NCBI GenBank assembly: GCA_018663165.1
Contig: JABJES010000277.1
Coordinates: forward strand, 1-17,812
Length of the DNA stretch: 17,812 nucleotides
Direction of reading: 5' to 3'
Origin: Rhodospirillaceae bacterium
Lineage (GTDB): Bacteria; Pseudomonadota; Alphaproteobacteria; UBA11136
Part shown: positions 6,781 through 13,852 of the stretch, piece after piece
Layout: the number at the start of each line of letters is the position of its first letter
Position numbering within the stretch: the stretch's first letter is position 1
The notes under the pieces: model-generated
What the model saw: the letters and a program-made list of their open reading frames with translations, nothing else
Databases searched by the model: none
What the model was told of the DNA's origin: nothing
Translations under genes and position numbers: made by a program

Positions 6781-7790
6781 TCAAGTTTCTTTGCCAGTTC
6801 CTCGATATTCTCGGGCGGCCATTCTGGAATTTCCATGCCGAGATGGAGGTCCATGGTAACCAGGACTTCCTTGATCTCGTTCAAGGATTTGCGGCCAAAG
6901 TTCGGGGTGCGCAGCATTTCTGCTTCGCTTTTCTGAACCAAATCACCGATATAAACGATGTTGTCGTTTTTCAGGCAATTGGCAGAACGGACGGAAAGTT
7001 CCAGTTCGTCCACCTTGCGCAGAAGATTGCGATTGAATTCCGGCTCGCCGGTTTCCTGCTCGACAACACGGGCCTGAGGCTCTTCGAAATTGATGAAGAG
7101 CTGGAGCTGGTCCTGGAGAATACGAGCAGCAAGCGCCACCGCATCCTCTGGCGTAACCGCGCCATTGGTTTCAACGGTGAGGAGGAGCTTATCGTAATCC
7201 GTCACCTGACCAACACGGGCGTTATCAACCGTATAGGAAACCTTGCGCACCGGGCTGAAAAGCGAATCGATGGGAATAAGGCCGATGGGGGCGTCTTCCG
7301 GACGGTTTTGAACCGCAGGAACATATCCCTTGCCATGGGCAACGATCAATTCCATGTCGATATTGGCTTTATTATCAAGCGTACAGATAACGAGATCCGG
7401 ATTAAGAATTTCGATATCATGGCCGGCCTCGATCATTCCAGCAGTTACCGTGCAAGGACCTTTGGCCTTAAGACTTATCCGCTTGGGCCCTTCACCGTTC
7501 ATCCGCAGGGACAAGCCCTTGATGTTGAGGATGATATCCGTGACATCCTCAATAACACCTGGAATCGAAGAGAACTCATGCAGGACACTGTTAATCTGAA
7601 CGGACGTAACCGCAGCGCCTTGAAGCGAAGACAACAGAACACGGCGCAGGGCGTTTCCTAGCGTCAGCCCGAAACCTCTCTCAAGGGGCTGGGCGACAAT
7701 CGTCGCTTCGCAGGTCGCGTCAACGCCGGACTCAACGTCCAACTTATTCGGCTTAATCAGCTCCTGCCAGTTTTTCTGAAGTACAGACAT
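6768..7790 (-). CDS. rpoA: DNA-directed RNA polymerase alpha subunit
   Basis: A 340-residue alpha subunit. The N-terminal domain (about 1-235) dimerises and nucleates core assembly, shown by LERGFGLTLGNALRRVLLSSLQGAAVTSV near residues 36-64 and the PIDSLFSPVRKVSYTVDNARVG region. A linker of about 20 residues leads to the C-terminal DNA/activator-binding domain (about 250-320), with ELSVRSANCL and MLRTPNFGRKSLNEIKE, the helix-hairpin-helix region that contacts UP elements and regulators. The length is normal for the class. Between rpsK and rpoA there is a 93-base gap. The best ribosome binding match (AGGTAGG) is about 12 bases before the ATG, rather far. rpsD, which E. coli carries between rpsK and rpoA, is absent here. 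Confidence 0.99.
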   Translation of the reverse strand: MSVLQKNWQELIKPNKLDVESGVDATCEATIVAQPLERGFGLTLGNALRRVLLSSLQGAAVTSVQINSVLHEFSSIPGVIEDVTDIILNIKGLSLRMNGEGPKRISLKAKGPCTVTAGMIEAGHDIEILNPDLVICTLDNKANIDMELIVAHGKGYVPAVQNRPEDAPIGLIPIDSLFSPVRKVSYTVDNARVGQVTDYDKLLLTVETNGAVTPEDAVALAARILQDQLQLFINFEEPQARVVEQETGEPEFNRNLLRKVDELELSVRSANCLKNDNIVYIGDLVQKSEAEMLRTPNFGRKSLNEIKEVLVTMDLHLGMEIPEWPPENIEELAKKLEEPY

Positions 7791-7883
7791 GGATTTAATT
7801 TACCTACCTGAATTGTCATGCTTAAAAATGATAGCTGGCTTTTAGGCCAACCGCTTGTCCGGTCGCGAAGGGAAACCCGAAAG

Positions 7884-8276
7884 TTATACCCGACGCCGCT
7901 TCGGCGGCCGGCAGCCGTTATGTGGGATCGGAGTCACATCTCTGATCGTGGTAATTGTAAAACCCACCGAACCCAAGGCTCGCAATGCGGATTCACGTCC
8001 AGATCCAGGGCCTTTTACAAGAACCTCGACAGTCTTCACCCCATGTTCCTGTGCCTTTTGACCGGCACTCTCAGCCGCCATCTGGGCAGCATAAGGCGTA
8101 GATTTACGCGATCCCTTGAACCCCTGACCACCTGCCGAAGACCAGGCAACCGTATTTCCCTGGGCATCAGTAATGGTGATGATGGTGTTATTAAAGGTCG
8201 CATTCACATGGGCAATGCCCGAAGTGATGTTCTTGCGCTCGCGCTTGCGAACGCGCTGAGTTGGTGTTTTGGCCAT
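7884..8276 (-). CDS. rpsK: 30S ribosomal protein S11
   Basis: A 130-residue S11 of the small-subunit platform, close to the mRNA exit and the 690 loop of 16S rRNA. Conserved stretches visible are GIAHVNATFNNTIITITD (about 20-37), WSSAGGQGFKGSRKSTPYAA, VKGPGSGRESALRAL and the C-terminal DVTPIPHNGCRPPKRRRV. The glycine- and arginine-rich C-terminus is complete. The ATG follows the rpsM stop by 9 bases, with AAGGGA as ribosome binding site. It lies in the rpsM-rpsK-rpoA-rplQ segment, which has its own promoter. Confidence 0.98.
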   Translation of the reverse strand: MAKTPTQRVRKRERKNITSGIAHVNATFNNTIITITDAQGNTVAWSSAGGQGFKGSRKSTPYAAQMAAESAGQKAQEHGVKTVEVLVKGPGSGRESALRALGSVGFTITTIRDVTPIPHNGCRPPKRRRV

Positions 8277-8285
8277 AGTGTTCCC

Positions 8286-8657
8286 TTAAGCCTTTTTCTT
8301 ACCGGCGATCGGACGTGCCTTACCCTTGCGGGTACGGGCGTTGGTGTGAGTTCGCTGCCCCCTGACGGGCAGACCCTTGCGATGCCGCAAGCCCTTATAG
8401 CAACCAAGGTCCATCAAACGTTTGATATTCATGGCTACTTCCCGGCGCAACTCGCCTTCGACCATGTAATCATTGTCGATAACCTCACGGATGCGAATCA
8501 CTTCATCATCCGTCATGTCATTAACACGGCGGTCATCAGGGATGCCCACCTTGGTGCAGATTTCTTTGGCCTTCGTCTGGCCAATACCGTGAATATAGGT
8601 CAACGCAATTTCCACACGCTTGTGGGTGGGAATGTTGACGCCAGCAATACGCGCCAC
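8286..8657 (-). CDS. rpsM: 30S ribosomal protein S13
   Basis: A 123-residue S13 of the small-subunit head, which contacts the P-site tRNA through its basic tail and takes part in the B1 bridges to the 50S. Landmarks are MARIAGVNIP at the N-terminus, ALTYIHGIG (helix-two-turn-helix), GCYKGLRHRKGLPVRGQRT and NARTRKGKARPIAGKKKA at the C-terminus. The start codon is GTG, giving the canonical MARIAG terminus. AGGAG at 8665-8669 lies 7 bases upstream and supports it. This is the first gene behind the promoter at 8734-8761, so its mRNA also exists with a short leader carrying a stable hairpin. Confidence 0.98.
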   Translation of the reverse strand: MARIAGVNIPTHKRVEIALTYIHGIGQTKAKEICTKVGIPDDRRVNDMTDDEVIRIREVIDNDYMVEGELRREVAMNIKRLMDLGCYKGLRHRKGLPVRGQRTHTNARTRKGKARPIAGKKKA

Positions 8658-8691
8658 GTCCTAGCTCCTCAAAGTCATGATTACAGCGGAA

Positions 8692-8722
8692 CACCGCCAC
8701 AGACCGGGTCTGTGGAGTGGTG
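8692..8722 (-). promoter_or_regulatory. Stem-loop in the 5' leader of the rpsM transcript
   Basis: A perfect 8-bp stem with a 3-base loop (CCACAGAC/GTCTGTGG, arms 8697-8704 and 8708-8715) is extended by a further 4 bp (8692-8695 with 8719-8722) across a small asymmetric internal loop. It would begin about 5-7 bases into an mRNA started from the promoter at 8734-8761 and ends about 35 bases before the rpsM GTG. No T tract follows, so it is not a terminator. It could stabilise the 5' end or bind a ribosomal protein for feedback; the function is inferred. Confidence 0.6.
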
Positions 8723-8733
8723 GAAAGTTGGCG

Positions 8734-8761
8734 ATTATAGGGCAGTTCCCGATCAAGTCAA
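8734..8761 (-). promoter_or_regulatory. Sigma-70-type promoter for rpsM-rpsK-rpoA-rplQ
   Basis: On the minus strand TTGACT (8756-8761) is followed by a 16-base spacer and a perfect TATAAT (8734-8739). This is the only near-consensus housekeeping promoter I found in the window. It begins 6 bases after the adk stop and directs transcription into rpsM; the start site would be near 8727-8729. It would supplement read-through from the upstream spc part of the operon. Confidence 0.85.
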
Positions 8762-8767
8762 TGCGAC

Positions 8768-9430
8768 TCATACTCTTGCCCCCCCACCATTCAAAATAGT
8801 CGAAATTTGGGCCGTAACGACCTCAATCGCCGCCATGCCGTCAACTTGGCTAAGGCGGCCTTTTTGACGATAATAATGAATAATTGGCGCGGTTTTTTCG
8901 TGGAATTCCTTCAGCCTGTTGGCCACTGTTTCAGCGTTGTCATCGGAGCGACGCGTGAACTCAGAACCACCGCAGCCATCACAAACCCCATCTTTTTGGG
9001 GCTTTTGGAAGTTATCATGGTAACCGGCGCCGCATTTGGCACAGGTATAGCGACCTGTAACCCGCTCGGTCAGCGCCGCATCATCAACCGCCATTTCAAT
9101 CACATGATCGAGATTAAGACCCTTTTCATCAAGCAGGGCGTCAAGAGCCACGGCTTGTTCATTGGTGCGGGGAAAACCGTCGAGAATAAAGCCTGCCTTA
9201 CAATCCGGCTGGGCAATACGATCGGCAATCATCTCAATCATAATAGTATCTGAAACCAGCTCACCGGCATCGAGAACCGCCTTGAGCTGTTGGCCAAGTG
9301 CACTGCCAGAGGCAACGGACTGACGCAACATATCACCGGTTGAAAGCTGGACCAGCCCGTAATCGCGCACTATATTTTGCGCCTGGGTGCCCTTACCGGC
9401 ACCAGGGGGGCCAAGAAGAATCATATTCAT
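8768..9430 (-). CDS. adk: Adenylate kinase with zinc-finger-type LID
   Basis: A 220-residue adenylate kinase, interconverting ATP plus AMP and two ADP in the cytoplasm. The P-loop GPPGAGKGT is at 7-15, the AMP-binding FILDGFPRT at 81-89, and the long LID spans about 122-165. The LID carries four cysteines (130, 133, 150, 153) as two CxxC pairs, the pattern that binds a structural metal ion in the long-form enzymes. The E. coli enzyme lacks these cysteines, but metal-LID forms are known outside Gram-positives. The ATG overlaps the secY stop by ATGA, and AGAGG about 9 bases upstream supports the start. The 110-base gap to rpsM holds a promoter and a hairpin. Confidence 0.97.
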   Translation of the reverse strand: MNMILLGPPGAGKGTQAQNIVRDYGLVQLSTGDMLRQSVASGSALGQQLKAVLDAGELVSDTIMIEMIADRIAQPDCKAGFILDGFPRTNEQAVALDALLDEKGLNLDHVIEMAVDDAALTERVTGRYTCAKCGAGYHDNFQKPQKDGVCDGCGGSEFTRRSDDNAETVANRLKEFHEKTAPIIHYYRQKGRLSQVDGMAAIEVVTAQISTILNGGGARV

Positions 9431-10770
9431 CGGCGACGACCTCTGAGCCGTGAACTTTTGATCAGACCTTCATACTGGTGAGCCAAAAGATGGGATTGAA
9501 TCTGGGTCACCGTATCCAGGGTCACAGTCACCACGATCAGCAGACTGGTGCCACCAAAATAGAACGGGACCGAATACTGAGAGATTAGAATCTCGGGCAG
9601 AATACACACCGCTGCGAGATAAGCCGCGCCGGCAACAGTTAGGCGGGTGAGAACATAGTCGAGGAATTCGGCCGTATTCTTTCCGGGCCGGATTCCTGGC
9701 ACAAAGCCACCGTGTTTCTTCAGGTTATCAGCCGTATCGTCGGGATTGAAAACCACAGCCGTATAGAAAAAGGCAAAAAAGACGATCAGCGATATATAGG
9801 CCAGCATATAAGCAGGCTGTCCCCGACCCAAATGGGCGGTCAACGTGGTCAGCCATTCCGGCCCCTGACCGGCACTAAATCCGGCAACCGTAATCGGCAG
9901 CAGCAACAGGGAACTGGCAAAAATCGGGGGAATAACGCCCGCAGTATTGAGCTTAAGCGGCAGATGAGAGCTTTCGCCGCCATACATCTTGTTGCCCTGC
10001 TGTCGCTTTGGGTACTGAATGAGAATACGGCGCTGTGCACGTTCCATGAAAACGATAAAGGCGATTACACCGACGGCCATAAAGAAAAGGAAGATGATCA
10101 ACAGGCTTGAAATCGCCCCGGTGCGACCGAGTTCCAATGTCCCGGCAAGGGCGCTGGGCAGATTGGCGACAATACCGGCAAAGATGATCAGTGAAATTCC
10201 GTTGCCGATACCGCGCTGGGTAATCTGTTCGCCGAGCCACATCAGAAAGATGGTGCCGCCGACAAGGGTAATGACGGTGGTAATCCGGAAGAACATGCCG
10301 GGGTCGATCACCGCCGAGCCGCTCGGCCCGGACATTCCCTCAAGCCCGACCGAAATGCCGTAAGCCTGAAGGGCAGCAAGGAAAACAGTGCCATAGCGGG
10401 TGTATTGGTTAATCTTCTTACGACCGGACTCGCCCTCTTTCTTCAACGCCTCAAGCTGCGGCGACACGGCTGTCATCAACTGCATGATAATAGAGGCCGA
10501 GATATAGGGCATGATATTGAGCGCGAAAATCGTCATTCGCGACAGAGCACCGCCGGCGAACATATCAAACATGCCGAGAATTCCCCCGGCGTTCTGCTTG
10601 AAAATCTGACTGAGTGCACCAGGATCAATGCCTGGAATGGGAATATACGTTCCCAGTCTGTAAACGATAAGTGCGCCTAAGGTAAACCAGATGCGCTTCT
10701 TCAACTCCTCCGCCTTGGAAAAGGCGCCGAAATTGATATTCGCGGCAAGTTGCTCGGCGACGGAAGCCAT
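9427..10770 (-). CDS. secY: Protein translocase channel subunit SecY
   Basis: A 447-residue inner-membrane protein with ten predicted hydrophobic segments, the pore of the SecYEG translocon for secretion and membrane insertion. Family landmarks are YRLGTYIPIPGID early, FALNIMPYISASIIMQL in segment 2, TQRGIGNGISLIIFAGI before segment 5, and the cytoplasmic loop ERAQRRILIQYPKRQ that contacts ribosome and SecA. A late loop contains NLKKHGGFVPGIRPGKNTAEFLDYVLTR-type sequence (about residues 348-375). The ATG shares one base with the rplO stop (TAATG) and no good Shine-Dalgarno site precedes it, so translation is probably coupled to rplO. The stop overlaps adk by ATGA. Confidence 0.98.
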   Translation of the reverse strand: MASVAEQLAANINFGAFSKAEELKKRIWFTLGALIVYRLGTYIPIPGIDPGALSQIFKQNAGGILGMFDMFAGGALSRMTIFALNIMPYISASIIMQLMTAVSPQLEALKKEGESGRKKINQYTRYGTVFLAALQAYGISVGLEGMSGPSGSAVIDPGMFFRITTVITLVGGTIFLMWLGEQITQRGIGNGISLIIFAGIVANLPSALAGTLELGRTGAISSLLIIFLFFMAVGVIAFIVFMERAQRRILIQYPKRQQGNKMYGGESSHLPLKLNTAGVIPPIFASSLLLLPITVAGFSAGQGPEWLTTLTAHLGRGQPAYMLAYISLIVFFAFFYTAVVFNPDDTADNLKKHGGFVPGIRPGKNTAEFLDYVLTRLTVAGAAYLAAVCILPEILISQYSVPFYFGGTSLLIVVTVTLDTVTQIQSHLLAHQYEGLIKSSRLRGRRR

Positions 10771-11360
10771 TAGGTCTTATCTGCGTCCGTTGAGGTATCG
10801 GAGGTCTTCTCCGCAGCAGTTTCTTGTGCTTCGGCTTTGGCGGGCTTCGCTTTTTTACCCTTGGCTTTCTTTGCCGGAGCATCCTCGTCCTGAGTTTTAG
10901 CGAGCACCCTAATGGTAACCTTGCCGCCAGCCTTTTCGACCGCAGCAATAGCACCCTTCGAAGCACCGGCCACGACAATGGTGATCTTCGACTTCAATTC
11001 GCCACTAGCAAGAAGGCGAACTCCGTCACGCAGGCGAGTGACAACACCAGACTCTTTAAGAATCTGTTCAGTAATTTCCTTAGCTGCATCAAGGCGACCG
11101 GAATCGATTGCGATCTGTAGACGCCCGACATTCACCGCCTGATAGTGTTTACGGAAAATATTGGTGAAACCATGTTTCGGCAGGCGACGATGCAGCGGCA
11201 TCTGGCCACCCTCGAACCCCTTGATGGCAACGCCACTACGGGACTTCTGGCCTTTAACACCACGTCCACCGGTCTTGCCTTTGCCGGAGCCTATACCGCG
11301 ACCAACCCTTGTCCGGGCCTTTCGCGCGCCGACTTTGTCTTTTAATTCGTTCAGTTTCAT
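10770..11360 (-). CDS. rplO: 50S ribosomal protein L15 with long C-terminal tail
   Basis: A 196-residue L15, a late-assembling 50S protein with a long basic N-terminal arm. The start MKLNELKDKVGARK is the canonical one; the frame is open 54 bases further upstream, but that extension overlaps rpmD and is not L15-like. The conserved part includes RVGRGIGSGKGKTGGRG and KGFEGGQMPLHRRLPKHGF and ends near residue 154. It is followed by about 42 residues of low-complexity Lys/Ala/Glu/Asp/Thr sequence. The E. coli protein ends near residue 144, so this tail is an extension. The stop shares one base with the secY ATG. The tail is probably disordered and its role is unknown. Confidence 0.97.
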   Translation of the reverse strand: MKLNELKDKVGARKARTRVGRGIGSGKGKTGGRGVKGQKSRSGVAIKGFEGGQMPLHRRLPKHGFTNIFRKHYQAVNVGRLQIAIDSGRLDAAKEITEQILKESGVVTRLRDGVRLLASGELKSKITIVVAGASKGAIAAVEKAGGKVTIRVLAKTQDEDAPAKKAKGKKAKPAKAEAQETAAEKTSDTSTDADKT

Positions 11361-11388
11361 AACCGCTCTCACCTTCGCAGAAACGTTT

Positions 11389-11589
11389 CTATTCCACGCC
11401 TTCGACGCGCACAAGATGGCTTATTTTATTGATCATGCCGCGTACAGACGGCGTATCCTCGAGAACACGCGTGCGGTGCATTTTTCCCAGGCCAAGCCCA
11501 ACAAGCGTGGCTTTCTGGCCCGACTTACGACCGATCCCACTGCCCGTCTGGGTAACTTTGACCTTTCCGGTTTTTTTATCAGCCATCAT
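11389..11589 (-). CDS. rpmD: 50S ribosomal protein L30
   Basis: A 66-residue L30, a small 50S protein of the bacterial short type. The fold signature is KVTQTGSGIGRKSGQKATLVGLGLGK-like sequence (about residues 11-36), then MHRTRVLEDTPSVRGMINKISHLV. Two ATGs are adjacent; the GGGAG site is 5 bases from the first and 8 from the second, so either works, and the first is taken. The gene begins 2 bases after the rpsE stop and ends 28 bases before rplO, the normal spc-operon order rpsE-rpmD-rplO. Confidence 0.97.
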   Translation of the reverse strand: MMADKKTGKVKVTQTGSGIGRKSGQKATLVGLGLGKMHRTRVLEDTPSVRGMINKISHLVRVEGVE

Positions 11590-11591
11590 AT

Positions 11592-12203
11592 CTACTCCCG
11601 GCTCTCGGTAGGTTCAGCAGAACCCCCACGGCGACCAACGATCTCACTGACTTTCTTGCCACGCTTAGCCGCGATTGAGCGAGGCGACATGGTGAGGGAC
11701 AATCCATCAAAAGTAGCCCGGATCATATTGTAGGGGTTTGACGTGCCAACCGACTTGGCAACAACGTCGCGTAAGCCAAGCGCCTCAAAAACAGCTCTCA
11801 TCGGACCACCGGCAATGATGCCCGTTCCCGGAGGTGCCGCACGCATAACAACCTTACCTGCATCGAAGTGACCCTTGACATCGTGATGAAGGGTCCGGCC
11901 TTCGCGCAGCGGGAACCGAACCATGGTGGCTTTAGCCTGTTCGGTCGCTTTACGAATTGCTTCTGGAACCTCACGAGCCTTACCGGAGCCGAAACCAACA
12001 CGCCCTTTGCCGTCACCAACGACAACAATTGCGGCAAAACCGAAACGTCGACCGCCTTTGACGACCTTGGCAACACGATTGATTCCAACAAGCTTTTCAA
12101 TCAGCTCGTCTTCACCATCGCGGCCATCGCCCCGGTTACGTCCCTGCCCCTGCCTGTCGCGGGAAGGTGAATTATCTTTTTTGTTCGTCATCGCCATTGA
12201 CAT
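11592..12203 (-). CDS. rpsE: 30S ribosomal protein S5
   Basis: A 203-residue S5, a small-subunit protein involved in decoding accuracy and mRNA helicase activity at the entry channel. The double-stranded RNA-binding-like N-domain starts near ELIEKLVGINRVAKVVKGG (about 33-51) and contains RRFGFAAIVVVGDGKGRVGFG. The C-domain has RAAPPGTGIIAGGPMRAVFEALG and VGTSNPYNMIRATFDGL. The N-terminal 30 residues are polar, rich in Arg, Gly and Asp, and probably disordered. Three in-frame ATGs occur at 12203, 12197 and 12191; AGG 5 bases before the first favours it. The stop lies 2 bases before rpmD. Confidence 0.98.
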   Translation of the reverse strand: MSMAMTNKKDNSPSRDRQGQGRNRGDGRDGEDELIEKLVGINRVAKVVKGGRRFGFAAIVVVGDGKGRVGFGSGKAREVPEAIRKATEQAKATMVRFPLREGRTLHHDVKGHFDAGKVVMRAAPPGTGIIAGGPMRAVFEALGLRDVVAKSVGTSNPYNMIRATFDGLSLTMSPRSIAAKRGKKVSEIVGRRGGSAEPTESRE

Positions 12204-12213
12204 TACAACCTGT

Positions 12214-12576
12214 TTAGAAGGAAAGACCGGCTTCGCGTGCCGATTCGGCCAGAGCCTTTACGCGTCCATGATAAATACGACCGCCTCGGTCAAAAAAGAC
12301 CTCTTTGAGCCCGGCGGCCAGAGCTCGTTCGGCAACCAGTTTTCCAACGGCCGTAGCCGCGGCAATATCGGTGCCTTTCCCTAATTTGCTTTTCAGCTCC
12401 TTGTCGATAGAAGAAGCAGCAACAATCGTCGCGCCCTTGGAATCATCAATAACCTGGGCATAGATATGCTTGCCCGAACGGAAGACGGACAGACGCAAAC
12501 GAGCATTGGCGCTCTTGCGGAGCTTGAAGCGAGTGCGCTTTGTGCGCCTTGCATAAAGATTTTTAGACGTCTTCAT
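12214..12576 (-). CDS. rplR: 50S ribosomal protein L18
   Basis: A 120-residue L18, a 5S rRNA-binding protein of the central protuberance, working with L5. Visible landmarks are LYARRTKRTRFKLRK near the N-terminus, RLRLSVFRSGKHIYAQVIDD in the core and FDRGGRIYHGRVKALAESAREAGLSF at the C-terminus. Two in-frame ATGs exist. The one at 12582 abuts the AGGTGA ribosome binding site with no spacer, whereas the one at 12576 has a 6-base spacer, so the shorter form is chosen. The gene begins a few bases after the rplF stop. Confidence 0.96.
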   Translation of the reverse strand: MKTSKNLYARRTKRTRFKLRKSANARLRLSVFRSGKHIYAQVIDDSKGATIVAASSIDKELKSKLGKGTDIAAATAVGKLVAERALAAGLKEVFFDRGGRIYHGRVKALAESAREAGLSF

Positions 12577-12586
12577 CGCCATTCAC

Positions 12587-13120
12587 CTATTTCTTCTTGC
12601 CTTCCTTGCGGAAGATTATTTCATCCAGATATTTCACACCCTTGCCCTTATAGGGTTCAGGCTTACGAAATGAGCGAATATTCGCGGCAATCTGACCGAC
12701 AAACTGCTTATCAGCGCCAGAGATGGTGACACTGGTCGGCTTTGCGCAAGCGATCTTGATGCCCTCAGGGATCGGAAAGTTAATATCGTGACTGTAGCCA
12801 AGCTGAAGATTGAGCGTCTTGCCCTTAACCGCAGCACGATAACCAACACCGTTGATTTCAAGCTCGACAGTAAACCCTTCATCCACACCCTTGATGAGAT
12901 TGGAAAGCCGGCTAGCTGTCGTTCCCCACATGCTACTGGCGCGTTTTGATTTGTTTTTTGGTATAACGCTGAGTGCGTCATTCTCCATCACAACATCGAC
13001 GTCATCGACGATATCCAGGCTCAACTCACCGAGTTTGCCTTTGGCCGTTACCTTCTTGCCATCAATATTGACGGTGACACCAGAAGGAATGGAGACGGGG
13101 TTACTACCTACACGTGACAT
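12587..13120 (-). CDS. rplF: 50S ribosomal protein L6
   Basis: A 177-residue L6, located at the base of the L7/L12 stalk near the factor-binding centre. The start MSRVGSNPVSIPSGV is the standard one. The two repeated L6 domains are visible, and the C-terminal signature PEPYKGKGVKYLDEIIFRKEGKKK-type sequence begins near residue 154. A run of five G 8 bases before the ATG provides the ribosome binding site. It follows rpsH by 12 bases and precedes rplR, the usual order. Length and motifs are normal and nothing is missing. Confidence 0.98.
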   Translation of the reverse strand: MSRVGSNPVSIPSGVTVNIDGKKVTAKGKLGELSLDIVDDVDVVMENDALSVIPKNKSKRASSMWGTTASRLSNLIKGVDEGFTVELEINGVGYRAAVKGKTLNLQLGYSHDINFPIPEGIKIACAKPTSVTISGADKQFVGQIAANIRSFRKPEPYKGKGVKYLDEIIFRKEGKKK

Positions 13121-13132
13121 AACATCAACCCC

Positions 13133-13531
13133 CTAAAATACCTTGCAGAGGATTTCGCCGCCGAGATTTTCGGTGCGAGCCTCTGCATCGGACATAACGC
13201 CACGAGGCGTGGACAGAATCGACATGCCCAGTCCGTCATAGTTGTAGGGAAGGTCCTTGATCTTCGAATACACACGGCAGCCCGGTCGAGATACCCGTGA
13301 AATCTCACGAATAACCGGTTGGCCGTCGTGATATTTAAGCTCAATAGTGAAGTCTGATTTATTGCCTTCACTCTCCGTGGTCGTATAGCCACGGATATAG
13401 CCTTCCTTGATCAGGACGTCGAGAACGCTACGGCGCAATTTGGACGCCGGGCTCAAAACCGAGCCCTTCTTTGCACGCTGCCCGTTACGAATGCGGGTGA
13501 GCATATCGCCCAATGGATCTGACATTGTCAT
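13133..13531 (-). CDS. rpsH: 30S ribosomal protein S8
   Basis: A 132-residue S8, an early-binding small-subunit protein that contacts helix 21 of 16S rRNA and in E. coli represses the spc operon by binding its mRNA near rplE. The N-terminus SDPLGDMLTRIRNGQ and the C-terminal STPRGVMSDAEARTENLGGEILCKVF are diagnostic. ATGs at 13531 and 13525 are both possible; GGAGGG lies 9 bases before the first, which is chosen. It sits between rpsN and rplF. I did not find an obvious copy of the S8-binding helix in the rplX-rplE junction by eye. Confidence 0.98.
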   Translation of the reverse strand: MTMSDPLGDMLTRIRNGQRAKKGSVLSPASKLRRSVLDVLIKEGYIRGYTTTESEGNKSDFTIELKYHDGQPVIREISRVSRPGCRVYSKIKDLPYNYDGLGMSILSTPRGVMSDAEARTENLGGEILCKVF

Positions 13532-13546
13532 ACTACGTTGCCCTCC

Positions 13547-13852
13547 TTACCAACTTGACTTGACCATGCCGGGAATCTGTCCGACAGAGGCCAATTCACG
13601 CAGAGCAATGCGTGACAGTTTGAATTTGCGATAGTTCCCGCGCGGGCGCCCGGTAAGTTCGCAACGATTGCGCACGCGTATGGCGGAACCATCACGGGGC
13701 AATTCAGCAAGCTTAATACGCGCCTTGAAACGCTCTTCCGGCGACAGGGACTGGTCTTTTGAGATTGCTTTCAGGCTCGCACGGAGGCTCGAATATTTAA
13801 TTACCAGCCGCTGGCGTTTCCTGTTTTTCTCAATGGCGCTTTTCTTAGCCAT
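13547..13852 (-). CDS. rpsN: 30S ribosomal protein S14, zinc-independent long form
   Basis: A 101-residue S14 of the 30S head, the long type without the zinc ribbon. Only one cysteine is present (in RNRCELTGRPRG), so no CxxC zinc site exists. The C-terminus GRPRGNYRKFKLSRIALRELA followed by GQIPGMVKSSW is diagnostic. The ATG lies inside the end of rplE, an 8-base overlap, and AAGG close before it, plus GGAG 10 bases before it, can serve as ribosome binding sites. Translation is therefore likely coupled to rplE. Confidence 0.98.
   Translation of the reverse strand: MAKKSAIEKNRKRQRLVIKYSSLRASLKAISKDQSLSPEERFKARIKLAELPRDGSAIRVRNRCELTGRPRGNYRKFKLSRIALRELASVGQIPGMVKSSW

Noticed and set aside
6468..7661. 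Long plus-strand open frame of 397 codons opposite rplQ and rpoA
   Set aside because: It is the antisense shadow of rplQ, the rpoA-rplQ gap and rpoA. It has no recognisable domain, and the opposite strand is certain.
8692..8722. Hairpin after adk as an intrinsic terminator
   Set aside because: No T tract follows on the minus strand, and the hairpin lies downstream of a strong promoter, so a leader role is more likely.
7818..8867. Long plus-strand open frame of 349 codons opposite rpsK, rpsM and part of adk
   Set aside because: It crosses three sure genes and a promoter on the other strand and has no family resemblance, so it is chance coding potential.
11361..11414. N-terminal extension of rplO
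   Set aside because: The extra 18 residues overlap rpmD, do not match L15, and the canonical MKLNEL start at 11360 is available.
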